Shown here: positions 18,580-27,806 of the stretch, piece by piece
Numbering within the stretch: position 1 is the first letter of the stretch
How the letters are laid out: every line of letters begins with the position of its first letter
Source: Shewanella inventionis
GTDB taxonomy: Bacteria > Pseudomonadota > Gammaproteobacteria > Enterobacterales > Shewanellaceae
DNA: 64,000 nt
Reading direction: 5' to 3'
Assembly (NCBI RefSeq): GCF_014641855.1
Contig: NZ_BMII01000018.1
Span: 1-64,000, forward strand
The notes under the pieces: model-generated
Database searches by the model: none
Told to the model about the DNA's origin: nothing
Seen by the model: the letters and a program-made list of their open reading frames with translations, nothing else
Position numbers and translations under genes: made by a program

Positions 18580-19230
18580 CTAACTGGCGTCATGTTGTTG
18601 TTCTGGCGCGGCATTGGCAAACGCGGCTAATTGGTCGCAAGTTTGTGCAATGCGGACAATGTTAGGAAAGTTATCAAGCGGTACATTAAAACGTTTTGCG
18701 TTGTATACCTGTGGTACCAAACAAATGTCGGCCAGTGTTGGCGTGTCGCCAAAACAAAAAATGCCCGAATGCTGTGATAACTGCTCCTCTAACGCAGTAA
18801 ATCCCAAGACGATCCAGTGATGATACCAGCGCATTTTGTCTGTGTCAGACACGCCCATTTCGTTAACAAGGTATTGCAAGACGCGTAAGTTATCTAACGG
18901 ATGAATTTCGCAAGCAATGGCTTGTGCCATGCCTCGCACGATGGCGCGATGCTCAATGTTACTGGGCAATAAAGGGGTTTGTGGGTATTTTTCTTCTAGG
19001 TATTCAATGATGGCTAATGATTGCGATAAATTAAGTTCGCCGTTAGCACCATTATCCACTAAGGTTGGCACTAAGTGTTGCGGATTTAACTGATGGTATG
19101 CTTGAGAGTGCTGCTCACCGCCGTTATTGACCAAATGTACTGAAATATGCTCTGCCGATAACTGTTTTAAATTTAACGCTATACGCACACGATACGCCGC
19201 ACTTGAGCGCCAATATCCATAGAGTTTCAT
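18580..19230 (-). CDS. maiA: maleylacetoacetate isomerase (zeta-class GST)
   Basis: Glutathione-dependent isomerase converting maleylacetoacetate to fumarylacetoacetate in tyrosine breakdown. Length 216 is typical. The zeta-class N-terminal motif appears as RSSAAYRVRIALN (8-20), with alanine at the position where many zeta GSTs have cysteine, as in other bacterial forms. The thioredoxin-like half spans about 1-80 and the helical half 90-212. AGGAAA lies before the ATG. It follows fahA by 92 bases on the same strand, and the product is the next enzyme's substrate, so the two form an operon. Confidence 0.93.
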   Translation of the reverse strand: MKLYGYWRSSAAYRVRIALNLKQLSAEHISVHLVNNGGEQHSQAYHQLNPQHLVPTLVDNGANGELNLSQSLAIIEYLEEKYPQTPLLPSNIEHRAIVRGMAQAIACEIHPLDNLRVLQYLVNEMGVSDTDKMRWYHHWIVLGFTALEEQLSQHSGIFCFGDTPTLADICLVPQVYNAKRFNVPLDNFPNIVRIAQTCDQLAAFANAAPEQQHDAS

Positions 19231-19322
19231 ATCGATTTCCTATTTGATTTTTTCTACTAAAAATAAAAAGGCAATAACGAGGGTTCGCCACTGCCTTATT
19301 TCGTGATGAGCATTGAGTTGTT

Positions 19323-20309
19323 TTATGCTTTATATTCAACAACTTTTTGGTCAATAGAACCAAAAATGCTCACGCCATTTTCATCAAACATTTCAATTCG
19401 AACAGTATCACCAAAATGCATAAATGGGGTTGATGCTTTGCCGTCGGCGATGATTTCTAGCATACGCTTTTCAGCTAAACAACTTGAGCCAGCGCTGCGG
19501 TCATAGTTAGAAATCGTACCTGATCCAATAATAGCACCCGCGCCTAAAGGACGTGTTTTAGCCACATGAGACACCAACTGGCTAAAGTTAAATGTCATAT
19601 CAACACCGGCATTTGGACGACCAAATAATTCGTTATTTAAATGCGTAACCAGCGGTAAATGCACCTTGCTGTCTTGCCACTTATCTCCAAGTTCATCAGG
19701 AGTGATAGCTACAGGAGAAAACGCACTTGATGGTTTAGATTGAAAAAAGCCAAAGCCTTTTGCAAGTTCGCCAGGGATCAAGTTACGCAGTGACACGTCG
19801 TTGACTAGCATCAGTAACTTGATGTGTTTAGCAGCATTGTCACTCGACACGCCCATGGCCACATCATCAGTAATAATGGCAATCTCTGATTCGAAATCGA
19901 TGCCGTATTCTTCACTGGCCATTTCAATATTGGCTTTAGGTGCGATAAAGCTGTCTGAGCCACCTTGATACACTAATGGATCTGTCCAAAATGTTTCTGG
20001 CATTTCAGCACCACGTGCCTTTCTTACTAACTCAACATGATTAACGTAAGCACTGCCGTCAGCCCATTGATAAGCGCGAGGTAATGGCGACAAACAACGT
20101 GACTCATCAAAGGCAATAGCGTTGTCCATTTGACCGTCATTTAGCGCGTCATATAACTCGCTCAGTTGCGGATACAATAAATCCCAAGCATCTAGTAACT
20201 GCTGCATGGTATGTGCAATGGCTGGCACAGCTACCGCTTTGGTCAAATCTTTACTAACTAACATCAATTGGCCGTCGCGACGTCCGTTGTGATAACTTGC
20301 AAGTTTCAT
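19323..20309 (-). CDS. fahA: fumarylacetoacetase (FAA hydrolase family)
   Basis: Last step of tyrosine catabolism, splitting fumarylacetoacetate into fumarate and acetoacetate. The ATG at 20309, with TAGGAGC upstream, gives 328 residues beginning MKLASYHNGRRDG; the longer frame adds 14 residues. The FAH fold is seen in the central and C-terminal parts: DFESEIAIITD (metal-binding acidic residues), GAGAIIGSGTISN and the final FGDTVRIEMFDENG. It precedes maiA. A TyrR box is about 140 bases upstream. Confidence 0.93.
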   Translation of the reverse strand: MKLASYHNGRRDGQLMLVSKDLTKAVAVPAIAHTMQQLLDAWDLLYPQLSELYDALNDGQMDNAIAFDESRCLSPLPRAYQWADGSAYVNHVELVRKARGAEMPETFWTDPLVYQGGSDSFIAPKANIEMASEEYGIDFESEIAIITDDVAMGVSSDNAAKHIKLLMLVNDVSLRNLIPGELAKGFGFFQSKPSSAFSPVAITPDELGDKWQDSKVHLPLVTHLNNELFGRPNAGVDMTFNFSQLVSHVAKTRPLGAGAIIGSGTISNYDRSAGSSCLAEKRMLEIIADGKASTPFMHFGDTVRIEMFDENGVSIFGSIDQKVVEYKA

Positions 20310-20447
20310 TATTGCTCCTAAATTCTGGGTGGCATTCGCGCTGAGTCTCATTAGCTTGAATGGCTTAACTTACTCATTTTGACCATAGAAAGGCGAAAAA
20401 TCCTAGAGTGTGCGGCAAATCACGTTTTGCCGGGGTAAATCATGATT

Positions 20448-20465
20448 TGTACATTATTATTTACA
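20448..20465. promoter_or_regulatory. TyrR box upstream of fahA-maiA
   Basis: TGTACATTATTATTTACA matches the TyrR consensus TGTAAA-N6-TTTACA at 11 of 12 fixed positions. It is about 140 bases before fahA and next to the tyrR gene itself. Confidence 0.6.
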
Positions 20466-20549
20466 ACGATAAAAAAACCACAACAATGCTGGTTTACCGC
20501 ACTGACAATGGCCAATTTGCCAGCAGTTAACTGGCAGTAAATCGTTACA

Positions 20550-22088
20550 TTACTTTTTCTTACTTATGTCGTAATCGCGTAACTTATTGGCAATGGCGGT
20601 ATGAGATACACCCAGTTTTTTGGCTAATTGCCGCGTACTTGGGTAAGCAGGATACAAGCGGCGTAATAAACCGGCCTCGTATTCTTTCATTGCTTCATCT
20701 AGGGTGCCTTCAAATTCTTCGTCAAAATAACCAAAGCCTTCAGCATAAGACGGCAGTTTAAGTTGCTCAACGGTCAACTCGGTAGAGCCATCCCACATCG
20801 ACACGGCTCTAAAAATGGCATTTTTAAGCTGACGCACGTTACCTGGCCAGGCGTAAGTAAACAGATAGTCACGGCAGCTGGCAGAAATACGTCTAAGCGG
20901 ACTGGATAATTGTTGACTGTAGTGCTCTAAAAACATTTCGGTCAATGGGATAATGTCGACTCTTCGCTCACGTAGCGATGGCATGTGATAGCTCAGCACG
21001 TGAATGCGATAATATAAATCTTCTCTAAACTCGCCCGTTTGACAAAGCTCTGCGAGGTTTTTCTGGGTCGAGCAAATAATGCGTACATCGGCTCGCACTT
21101 CAACATCGCCACCAATGCGCCTAAAAGTACCGTCTTGTAATAAACGCAGCAACTTAACCTGAGCAGCTTTAGACATTTCGGCAATTTCATCTAAAAACAC
21201 CGTACCGCCTTTGGCCTCTTCAAATAAGCCTCGTTTAACCACTGTGCCGTTAGTGACAAAACCAAAGAGCTCTTCTTCTGCCACACTGTCTGGCAAAGCG
21301 GCGCAGTTAATGGCAATAAAAGGATGTTCACGGCGCATACTGGCGTCGTGGCTCGCGCGGGCCATCAGTTCTTTACCTGTGCCTGTTTCGCCGGTAATTA
21401 ACAGCGGCGCATCGAGCTGAGCCATACGTTTAGCTTGCTTTAACACGTCTTTCATTTTGTCGCTGTTGGCTAACACATTATCAAAACCTGTTGATTGATT
21501 TTGCAAAGCATTAAATTGCTTGCCAACTCTGGCGGGGGATTTAAGCGATATTACCGCACCGGCTAAAATAGTCGTGTCATTATCGTCAGGAAGATAAATA
21601 GGAAGCATTTCTGCTAAGTATTCATTGGAATTGATTTGCACTCGAGTTGCTTGAGCTAACACTGGGGTTTCACTCATCCAACGGGCAAAATTAAAACCTT
21701 GTACCCAGTGGTTAAGTGACTCGTCTACTACTTCATGTTCTGCCATATCTAGAGTGAGTAAGGCAGACTCATTGGCAATACGAATACGCCCTTTTGTGTC
21801 GGTTGAGAAAACAGAATCAGGTAACGTTTTAAGCAAGGTTTTTAGTGCGTAGTGCTCTTGTTCTGATGGCATAAAAGATACGGTGCGAACATCGTGTACA
21901 CTTTCAACTTTACGAATTTGTGGCATCAGTTCACGCAAGGTTTCAAAGCTGATTTCTGCAAACTGCAAAAATAGGAACCCTTTATTACTGGCATCAATGG
22001 CGATTAAATTAATGCCATGTTTTTCAAGCACGACGAGGATGTCTTTCGCTAAACCAACGCGATCAATACAACTGACTTCCAAACGCAT
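20550..22088 (-). CDS. tyrR: TyrR-family transcriptional regulator
   Basis: Aromatic-amino-acid-responsive regulator, 512 residues (E. coli 513). Domains in order: ACT (1-75, MRLEVSCIDRVGLAKDIL), PAS (about 80-190), AAA+ (about 205-430) with Walker A GETGTGKE near 232 and Walker B-like GGTVFLDEIAEMS, and a C-terminal Fis-like HTH (STRQLAKKLGVSHTAIANKL). The GAFTGA sigma-54 loop is absent, as is normal for TyrR, so it works with sigma-70 polymerase. It sits between its presumed targets phhAB and fahA-maiA. A 26-bp perfect palindrome lies 116 bases upstream. Confidence 0.95.
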   Translation of the reverse strand: MRLEVSCIDRVGLAKDILVVLEKHGINLIAIDASNKGFLFLQFAEISFETLRELMPQIRKVESVHDVRTVSFMPSEQEHYALKTLLKTLPDSVFSTDTKGRIRIANESALLTLDMAEHEVVDESLNHWVQGFNFARWMSETPVLAQATRVQINSNEYLAEMLPIYLPDDNDTTILAGAVISLKSPARVGKQFNALQNQSTGFDNVLANSDKMKDVLKQAKRMAQLDAPLLITGETGTGKELMARASHDASMRREHPFIAINCAALPDSVAEEELFGFVTNGTVVKRGLFEEAKGGTVFLDEIAEMSKAAQVKLLRLLQDGTFRRIGGDVEVRADVRIICSTQKNLAELCQTGEFREDLYYRIHVLSYHMPSLRERRVDIIPLTEMFLEHYSQQLSSPLRRISASCRDYLFTYAWPGNVRQLKNAIFRAVSMWDGSTELTVEQLKLPSYAEGFGYFDEEFEGTLDEAMKEYEAGLLRRLYPAYPSTRQLAKKLGVSHTAIANKLRDYDISKKK

Positions 22089-22203
22089 ATGTAACGATTC
22101 CCTATTATTAAAGTTATGTTGCGGAAATTAGTGACAACGTTAGATGGATATTGCCTCAGTGGCAAGTGAAGTTTACAGCAGAATTGTAACAGATAACGTA
22201 TTT

Positions 22204-22229
22204 AGCATGTTACGTTAACGTAACATGCT
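22204..22229. promoter_or_regulatory. 26-bp perfect palindrome upstream of tyrR
   Basis: The half-site AGCATGTTACGTT is followed by its exact complement. No loop and no T-run argue against a terminator. Its core TTACGTTAACGTAA is close to the LiuR-type core seen upstream of ivdA. It lies between the phhB stop and the tyrR start, so it probably controls tyrR. Confidence 0.6.
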
Positions 22230-22248
22230 GAAATCGATGTGATAATAT

Positions 22249-22587
22249 TTAATCTAACAACTGGTCTGTCTTGGCTGCCATAATGAAATCATTTTTATGT
22301 AAGCCTTTAATTGAATGCGACCACCAAGTGACGGTCACTTTACCCCATTCGGTTAAAATTCCAGGGTGATGAAACTCTGCCTCGGCCAAATCGGCTAGCT
22401 TATTAGTAAATGCCATAGCCAATCTAAAATTTTTAAATTTATAGACTCGCTCAAGCTGCATGATACCATCTCGAACTTCGACACCCCAGTCTGGGATCAT
22501 ACCGATAAGCTCCGCTAACTCTTCATCAGTTACTTTAGGTGCATCTGCTTGACATGCTTCACATTTCATCTCGGTTAATGCGCTCAT
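22249..22587 (-). CDS. phhB: pterin-4a-carbinolamine dehydratase
   Basis: Regenerates the tetrahydropterin cofactor of phenylalanine hydroxylase by dehydrating the 4a-carbinolamine. Length 112, typical. The active-site region is seen as [23 protein letters not shown] with two adjacent histidines (about 72-73) and a third in WWSH. An AAGGAG site precedes the ATG. It is 47 bases after phhA and on the same strand, so phhA-phhB form an operon, a known arrangement. Confidence 0.95.
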   Translation of the reverse strand: MSALTEMKCEACQADAPKVTDEELAELIGMIPDWGVEVRDGIMQLERVYKFKNFRLAMAFTNKLADLAEAEFHHPGILTEWGKVTVTWWSHSIKGLHKNDFIMAAKTDQLLD

Positions 22588-22634
22588 TTATACTCCTTGG
22601 CTTAATTTAATCTTGTGTGCTTGCAGCATGATAA

Positions 22635-23438
22635 CTACACGCTGGGGTTAACAGATTTTGGCTCAAATTTAGGTTCAAACAGGCCTAACTGCTGCGCTTT
22701 ACTGACCATAGCCATAATGTCCATACGGGCAATTTCATCTAGATAGTCTATATTTTCAATAACATAATATATAGGCTGCATAATATCGATGCGATATGGC
22801 GTACGCAGTACATCAAGTAAATCAAAGGTTTTACGCTCAGGTTTATCGCTCAATGCATACATGGTTTCACCGGGTGAACTTAAAATACCACCGCCGTATA
22901 TCTGTAACGGCTCATCTTTTGCCTGCACCAGGCCAAACTCGATAGTAAACCAATACAAACGAGCTAAAAACACCCGTTGCTCTTTGGTTGCCGCCAAGCC
23001 TAATTGACCGTACATATGGGAAAAATGGGCAAAAGAAGGATTGGTTAACAAAGGGCAATGACCAAAGATTTCATGAAATATATCTGGCTCTTGCAAGTAG
23101 TCGAATTCTTCTTTAGTGCGAATAAAGGTTGCTACCGGAAACTCTTTATTCGCTAAAAGTTCAAAAAAACGCCCAAATGAGATAAGTGCAGGTACAGCAG
23201 CGGTTTTCCACCCCGTAGCTTGTAGCAGTACCCTGTCTATTTCAGGTAATTGTGGGACCCGATCAACCGACATCCCAAGCGCATCTAGACCTTTTAAATA
23301 AGCCGGACAAGCTCGCCCAGGCAAATTAGTCACCTGGCGCTGATATAGCTGTTGCCATAATTGATTCTCGTGTTCTGAGTAATCAATGTAGCCTTGGGCG
23401 TCAGGTTGATGGGCAATATACTTTGTTGCTGTAGTCAT
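22635..23438 (-). CDS. phhA: phenylalanine-4-hydroxylase
   Basis: Monomeric bacterial-type, tetrahydropterin- and Fe(II)-dependent hydroxylase making tyrosine from phenylalanine. The ATG at 23438 (GTGGAA upstream) gives 267 residues; three extra codons are possible. The iron ligands are in FHEIFGHCP (HxxxxH, about 121 and 126) and the glutamate in YWFTIEFGL (about 166). No regulatory ACT domain is present, as in bacterial enzymes. It starts the pathway completed by fahA and maiA nearby. Confidence 0.96.
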   Translation of the reverse strand: MTTATKYIAHQPDAQGYIDYSEHENQLWQQLYQRQVTNLPGRACPAYLKGLDALGMSVDRVPQLPEIDRVLLQATGWKTAAVPALISFGRFFELLANKEFPVATFIRTKEEFDYLQEPDIFHEIFGHCPLLTNPSFAHFSHMYGQLGLAATKEQRVFLARLYWFTIEFGLVQAKDEPLQIYGGGILSSPGETMYALSDKPERKTFDLLDVLRTPYRIDIMQPIYYVIENIDYLDEIARMDIMAMVSKAQQLGLFEPKFEPKSVNPSV

Positions 23439-23540
23439 ATGTTCCACTTTACGTAAACTTCACTTATTACATAGTGTGCTAAGGTGAACGTTTTGTTAAC
23501 TACTTCACAGTTTATTGTCTCATGATAAAGCTGCACTATT

Positions 23541-23558
23541 TGTAAACAAATTAATACA
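23541..23558. promoter_or_regulatory. possible TyrR box upstream of phhA
   Basis: TGTAAACAAATTAATACA has a perfect left half and 4 of 6 matches in the right half. It is about 105 bases before phhA in the divergent phhA-galE region. Weaker than the fahA site. Confidence 0.35.
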
Positions 23559-23734
23559 ATGGCAACAAATCTTAGCCATAATCGCTTGCTCATTTTGTGC
23601 GAAGTTGATTAAATTGATGCAAAGCTGACCAGTATAATTTTGCAATCAATATCAATAATTTCGCTGGAACTTGAGCTGTGATAATTTACAATGTAGACAG
23701 AACATGACTCATTTATTCACAGGACGATTAAACT

Positions 23735-24757
23735 ATGGCAATTTTGGTAACCGGTGGCGCAGGCTATATAGGTACGCACACAGTAGTAGAGCTACTAAAT
23801 GCTGGACAGGAAGTGGTCATCGTAGACAATTTATCGAACTCAAGTGTTGAAGCATTAGCTCGTGTAAAGACCATTACAGGTAAAGATGTCACGTTTTACC
23901 AGGGTGATATTCTTAATAAAGCGTTACTGCAAAAAGTGTTTGTCGATCATAGTATCGAATCTGTTATTCATTTTGCTGGCCTAAAAGCCGTTGGCGAGTC
24001 GGTTGCTAAGCCGCTGAAGTATTATGAAAACAACGTTACTGGCACCATTATTTTATGCCAGGTAATGGCTGAAAATAACGTTAAAAACTTGGTATTTAGC
24101 TCATCAGCTACTGTGTATGGCGACCCGGCAAGCTTACCGATTAAAGAAGATTTCCCTACCGGCGCAACCAATCCTTATGGTCAGTCAAAGTTAATGGTAG
24201 AACACATTCTAGCGGATTTACATCACTCGGATAATAGCTGGAATATCGCTCGTTTACGTTACTTTAACCCTGTAGGCGCCCACGAAAGTGGCTTAATTGG
24301 TGAAGACCCTAACGACATTCCTAATAATTTGATGCCATTTATTGCCCAGGTTGCTGTAGGTAAACGTGAGCAATTGAGTGTGTTTGGCAATGATTACAAC
24401 ACCCCAGATGGTACTGGCGTGCGTGATTATATTCACGTGGTCGATTTAGCTATTGGTCACTTGCAGGCACTCAAAAAATTGCAAACTAAGCCAGGGTTAG
24501 TCACTTATAACCTAGGTACTGGTATAGGTTACAGTGTGTTAGATATGGTAAAAGCATTTGAAAAAGCCTGTGGCAAAACCATTGCTTATCAAATCAGCCC
24601 TCGCCGCCCAGGTGATATTGCCGCCTGTTACGCAGATCCAAGCTTTGCAGCGACAGAATTAAACTGGCGCGCCACCCACAGCGTAGAAGATATGGCAAGC
24701 AGCAGCTGGAAATGGCAATCAAATAACCCTGATGGGTATAAAATGCCAAGCGCTTAA
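23735..24757 (+). CDS. galE: UDP-glucose 4-epimerase
   Basis: NAD-dependent epimerase interconverting UDP-glucose and UDP-galactose for polysaccharide synthesis and galactose use. Length 340, as in E. coli. Motifs: GGAGYIGTH (7-15), active-site FSSSATVYG (about 120-128) and NPYGQSK (YxxxK, about 149-153). The ATG has AGGACG upstream. No other gal genes flank it, so it probably serves envelope polysaccharide synthesis. It is followed after a hairpin by napF. Confidence 0.95.
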   Translation: MAILVTGGAGYIGTHTVVELLNAGQEVVIVDNLSNSSVEALARVKTITGKDVTFYQGDILNKALLQKVFVDHSIESVIHFAGLKAVGESVAKPLKYYENNVTGTIILCQVMAENNVKNLVFSSSATVYGDPASLPIKEDFPTGATNPYGQSKLMVEHILADLHHSDNSWNIARLRYFNPVGAHESGLIGEDPNDIPNNLMPFIAQVAVGKREQLSVFGNDYNTPDGTGVRDYIHVVDLAIGHLQALKKLQTKPGLVTYNLGTGIGYSVLDMVKAFEKACGKTIAYQISPRRPGDIAACYADPSFAATELNWRATHSVEDMASSSWKWQSNNPDGYKMPSA

Positions 24758-24763
24758 CAATTT

Positions 24764-24806
24764 TTTGCTGCAGCTAATGCTAATATTGGCTGTTAGTTGC
24801 AGCAAA
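24764..24806 (+). terminator. hairpin after galE
   Basis: TTTGCTGCA (24764-24772) pairs with TGCAGCAAA (24798-24806), extended by CTAA/TTAG. It begins right after the galE stop. There is no T-run after it, so termination may be incomplete. Confidence 0.4.
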
Positions 24807-24829
24807 TAATAAAGCCAAATGGACAAATA

Positions 24830-25309
24830 ATGACCCAAGGTATTAATCAAAGCCGCCGTAATCTTTTTAGCCGCCGTAAAACCAATGTGATCCGCCCGCC
24901 CTGGAGTAAAGACGAGCAAACCTTTACGGATAATTGCACCCGTTGTGATAAATGCATTAATGCGTGTGACACACAAATCATTAAACGTGGTGAAGGTGGT
25001 TTTCCTGAAATTGACTTTAGCCAGGATGAATGCACATTTTGCAAACAATGTGTTGAGGTGTGTCCTGAACCTGTTTTTGATACCAGTGCAACGTTACCGT
25101 GGAACATAGTTGCCAGTATAAAAGACAACTGTTTAACCGAGAAAGGCGTATGGTGTCAAAGCTGTAAAGATGCCTGCGACCCCCGCGCTATTAGCTTTAC
25201 CATGGCGGTAGGCCAAGTGCCCAAACCACGAATAGACACAGAAGCATGTACAGGATGTGGCGCTTGTGTTTCACCTTGTCCGTCAGATGCGATCACATTG
25301 ATGCCATAG
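24830..25309 (+). CDS. napF: ferredoxin-type protein NapF
   Basis: Cytoplasmic iron-sulfur protein linked to maturation of the periplasmic nitrate reductase NapA. I chose the inner ATG at 24830, giving 159 residues starting MTQGINQSRRNLFSRR, typical of NapF. Cluster motifs: CTRCDKCINAC, CTFCKQCVEVCP and CTGCGACVSPCP, plus a cysteine group CLTEKGVWCQSCKDACDP in between. No nap operon is adjacent, so it stands alone after galE; solitary napF genes may serve other roles. Confidence 0.88.
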   Translation: MTQGINQSRRNLFSRRKTNVIRPPWSKDEQTFTDNCTRCDKCINACDTQIIKRGEGGFPEIDFSQDECTFCKQCVEVCPEPVFDTSATLPWNIVASIKDNCLTEKGVWCQSCKDACDPRAISFTMAVGQVPKPRIDTEACTGCGACVSPCPSDAITLMP

Positions 25310-25399
25310 GGTTAATAAAACCCACAATTTATCGTTTTGTTATGTTGTCTTTAACGCTATATTAGCACCCCTATTTAACCATATACCCAAGGCACTGAG

Positions 25400-25783
25400 A
25401 TGTTTGGCCAAAAAAAGCCTGTTAACCCATTAAGTTTTATTGCACAAGAATGTCATTTAACAGGAAAATTGATGTTTAGTGGTGATGTCCTGATTGCAGG
25501 TCATGTTAATGGCGATATTCAGGCACAGGGTAATGTAACGATAGAACCCTCAGGAACAGTTGAGGGAGATATTTTATGTCGCGAATTAAAAATAGCAGGC
25601 CAAATGTCTGGAGAAGCTCGCTGTAAAAAAATCACCCTTCATGAACAAGGCGTTTTTGAGGGTGATGCTTATTGCGAAAACATTGAAATTTTAGATGGCG
25701 GCCAATTTTTAGGCTATCGTCACCGCGACCCACTCTCGACCTCATCAGCCAATACAGACGCAAAAACCGCTGATAAAGCTTAA
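25400..25783 (+). CDS. bactofilin family cytoskeletal protein
   Basis: Polymer-forming right-handed beta-helix protein of 127 residues. The central region (about 15-100) has the repeating short-strand pattern with glycine turns (LTGKLMFSGDVLIAGHVNGDIQAQG...), ending in a flexible, charged, Ser/Thr-rich tail (STSSANTDAKTADKA). Bactofilins form filaments at the inner membrane that place wall-modifying enzymes; no such enzyme is adjacent here. AAGGCACTGAG precedes the ATG. Confidence 0.9.
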   Translation: MFGQKKPVNPLSFIAQECHLTGKLMFSGDVLIAGHVNGDIQAQGNVTIEPSGTVEGDILCRELKIAGQMSGEARCKKITLHEQGVFEGDAYCENIEILDGGQFLGYRHRDPLSTSSANTDAKTADKA

Positions 25784-25807
25784 GTTATATTTGAGTTAAC
25801 ACTTTGG

Positions 25808-26209
25808 TTATGTGCTGGTTTTGTTGGTGTTAAAACGCTGGCAAGTGTCCTCTATGGTTAACCAACTAACCTGCTCATTGGTATAAATATGATATGTAGG
25901 TTGCACTTTGTTAGGGTCATCAAGTGATGCTATCGACAAAGTGCAGTACTGCGGGTAATCCACATGTCTATAGGTCATACTGGTGCCACATTGCTGACAA
26001 AAACCACGACGAATATCAGCAGAAGAAGCAAACTCTGTGATCTGCCCTTGCAGCCATGTTACCTGTTCGGTATTAAAATCCATCCAACTCATCACCACTG
26101 CACCTGCACTTTTACGGCATTGGCTACAATGGCAATGATCGGCATCAAATGGCATGTCAGTTGTCTGGTAACGAATAGCGCCACATAAACACCCGCCTGT
26201 TAATAGCAT
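25808..26209 (-). CDS. GFA (Mss4-like) family zinc protein
   Basis: Small zinc protein of 133 residues in the family named after glutathione-dependent formaldehyde-activating enzyme. The zinc-binding cysteines are seen in GGCLCGAIRY (6-15), CHCSQCRKSAG (about 27-37) and FCQQCGTSMTYR (about 69-80). Most family members have no proven formaldehyde activity. It starts 6 bases after the preceding gene and is last in the elyC operon. Confidence 0.88.
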   Translation of the reverse strand: MLLTGGCLCGAIRYQTTDMPFDADHCHCSQCRKSAGAVVMSWMDFNTEQVTWLQGQITEFASSADIRRGFCQQCGTSMTYRHVDYPQYCTLSIASLDDPNKVQPTYHIYTNEQVSWLTIEDTCQRFNTNKTST

Positions 26210-26215
26210 GGTTAA

Positions 26216-26914
26216 TTATTCCCCTTGTAAATGCACCTCAGCCAACGTGGCTGCTTGGTTTGACTGCTGCCATTGGCGTAACAAGCTAACAAACTCTTTT
26301 GGGTCGCGATCAATACTGTCTGTCGATAAATAAAGATGATAACCCAGTTGCTCATTTAAGGTTTGGCAGCGGTGTCCAAACATGGCTAATACGCCACGAT
26401 AACGGTCGCCATTTACAATTAACGGCGTGTATTCTGTGCCTAAATAGCCTTCTAAACTTTGTAAGTCTTCATCTTGTGTAGCTGCCGTCATTAATAGCGG
26501 TCGTTGCTCGGTTAGCAAGCCTGTGGCTAAACGCGGCGAAATACAATCTAAAATAGGGTTAATTTGTTTCAGCTTAACGCCAATGTAGGGCAATTCAATC
26601 AACTCCATATTTTGATTAACTCTTACATTGTCAAGACGTTGTATATTAGACCATTCAATAAAGACCTGCCCCCGACGATGAAAAAAGCACATTCCTTGGG
26701 CGGTTAATTTAAAGCTAACTGCGGGTTGATACACTTTGGCTATGCCTAAAATTAACCCAACAGATCCCAGCGCAAACAACATCATGCCAAGCGCAAACAA
26801 GCTGCCAAAGCCAATAAAAATCACTAAGCTTGATAACAGGCTAATCGAACCAAATAAGGTTAGCGTAATACCATTGCGTTTTGAAAAGGGGGTGATCAAT
26901 AGCTCATCGATCAT
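26216..26914 (-). CDS. membrane protein, probably DUF2982 type
   Basis: Two close membrane helices (about 15-60, ITLTLFGSISLLSSLVIFIGF and FALGMMLFALGSVGLILGIA) are followed by a soluble domain (about 70-232) with a PH-like strand pattern (SFKLTAQGMCFFHRRGQVFIEWSNIQRL). I believe it corresponds to the Shewanella family DUF2982 but cannot verify it. It starts directly after the elyC stop and is co-transcribed with elyC and the GFA gene. No function is known. Confidence 0.7.
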   Translation of the reverse strand: MIDELLITPFSKRNGITLTLFGSISLLSSLVIFIGFGSLFALGMMLFALGSVGLILGIAKVYQPAVSFKLTAQGMCFFHRRGQVFIEWSNIQRLDNVRVNQNMELIELPYIGVKLKQINPILDCISPRLATGLLTEQRPLLMTAATQDEDLQSLEGYLGTEYTPLIVNGDRYRGVLAMFGHRCQTLNEQLGYHLYLSTDSIDRDPKEFVSLLRQWQQSNQAATLAEVHLQGE

Positions 26915-27694
26915 TTAGCGTGTCTCCTTGGCGATGGGCGCGTGTAATATAAATTTAATGTTGAGCCACAACATACCCACATATTCGTGAATGGCGCGTT
27001 GAGAAGCCAATAATTGGTCTGCATCAAGTCTCCACCAAAAACTCTGACGAGCAATAAAATCGGTTGGCGCTGCTTGCGGCTGCATGCCTATTTGAGTAAA
27101 AATCATCATTGCACGCGGCATATGTGTTGCTGATGTCACCAGTTTAAAAGGTTGTGAACCAATCAACTGCTGCAGAGCGTAAGCCTCTTCTATGGTATCT
27201 TTAGGCTGGTCAAACTTAATTATATTGGCCGGGTTTACCCCAAGTTCAATCGCTGCGTTGGCCATGATACTGGCGTGTGGTGTCGGTTGTATGCCGCCAC
27301 TGTAACCGCTCACCACTAATGTGCATTGTTGCCCTAACCTCAGTTGCCTTATTCCTTCGCTTAAGCGTGCTAATGCGGTGGCAGATAACTGCTGCACAGC
27401 AGTTAAGCCTGGCTTTTCGGTATTACTTGAGCCTAATACCATCACCACGCACCCTTGTGCCATATTTTGGTTATTAGGGAGAAAACGAGACTCTAATGAG
27501 TCGGATAACCAATAGCTTACCTGCGATTGGCTGCACAAAAACAACACAGCTATAGCAAGTGATAAGCTGACTTTACCAAGCTTAAGCAACCATTGGCCTT
27601 GACTGCGCCACAATAACGCGGCTAACAACAACAGCAACACAGTTAACGGAATGGGCATCACTAATTGTGACAAGAGCTTTTTAAACCAAAACAT
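26915..27694 (-). CDS. elyC: ElyC/SanA/YdcF-family envelope protein
   Basis: Inner-membrane protein with a DUF218 domain, 259 residues from the ATG at 27694 (the longer frame starts at TTG), equal to E. coli ElyC. Two N-terminal helices (about 15-60) anchor it; the DUF218 domain follows with CVVMVLGSSN, ARLSEGIRQLRLGQ, TLVVSGYSGG and VTSATHMPRAMMIF. In E. coli ElyC is linked to peptidoglycan and enterobacterial common antigen lipid-carrier metabolism at low temperature. Here the function is inferred by homology. First gene of a three-gene operon. Confidence 0.82.
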   Translation of the reverse strand: MFWFKKLLSQLVMPIPLTVLLLLLAALLWRSQGQWLLKLGKVSLSLAIAVLFLCSQSQVSYWLSDSLESRFLPNNQNMAQGCVVMVLGSSNTEKPGLTAVQQLSATALARLSEGIRQLRLGQQCTLVVSGYSGGIQPTPHASIMANAAIELGVNPANIIKFDQPKDTIEEAYALQQLIGSQPFKLVTSATHMPRAMMIFTQIGMQPQAAPTDFIARQSFWWRLDADQLLASQRAIHEYVGMLWLNIKFILHAPIAKETR

Positions 27695-27751
27695 CAATCA
27701 TTCACTCAATCTTTATTCAGTCTTAGATTCTAGTGTAACTTAGTCTACGCA

Positions 27752-27781
27752 AAACAAAAACGGCACTATTAAGTGCCGTTT
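27752..27781 (-). terminator. intrinsic terminator of mak
   Basis: AAACGGCAC (27758-27766) pairs with GTGCCGTTT (27773-27781), followed on the minus strand by TTGTTTT. It lies 26 bases past the mak stop. Confidence 0.85.
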
Positions 27782-27806
27782 AGATACCACGCAAATTGGG
27801 GTAAAC

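Noticed and set aside
21200..21300. TyrR lacks the GAFTGA loop of sigma-54 activators
   Set aside because: This is the normal state of TyrR proteins, which act with sigma-70 polymerase; not a defect.
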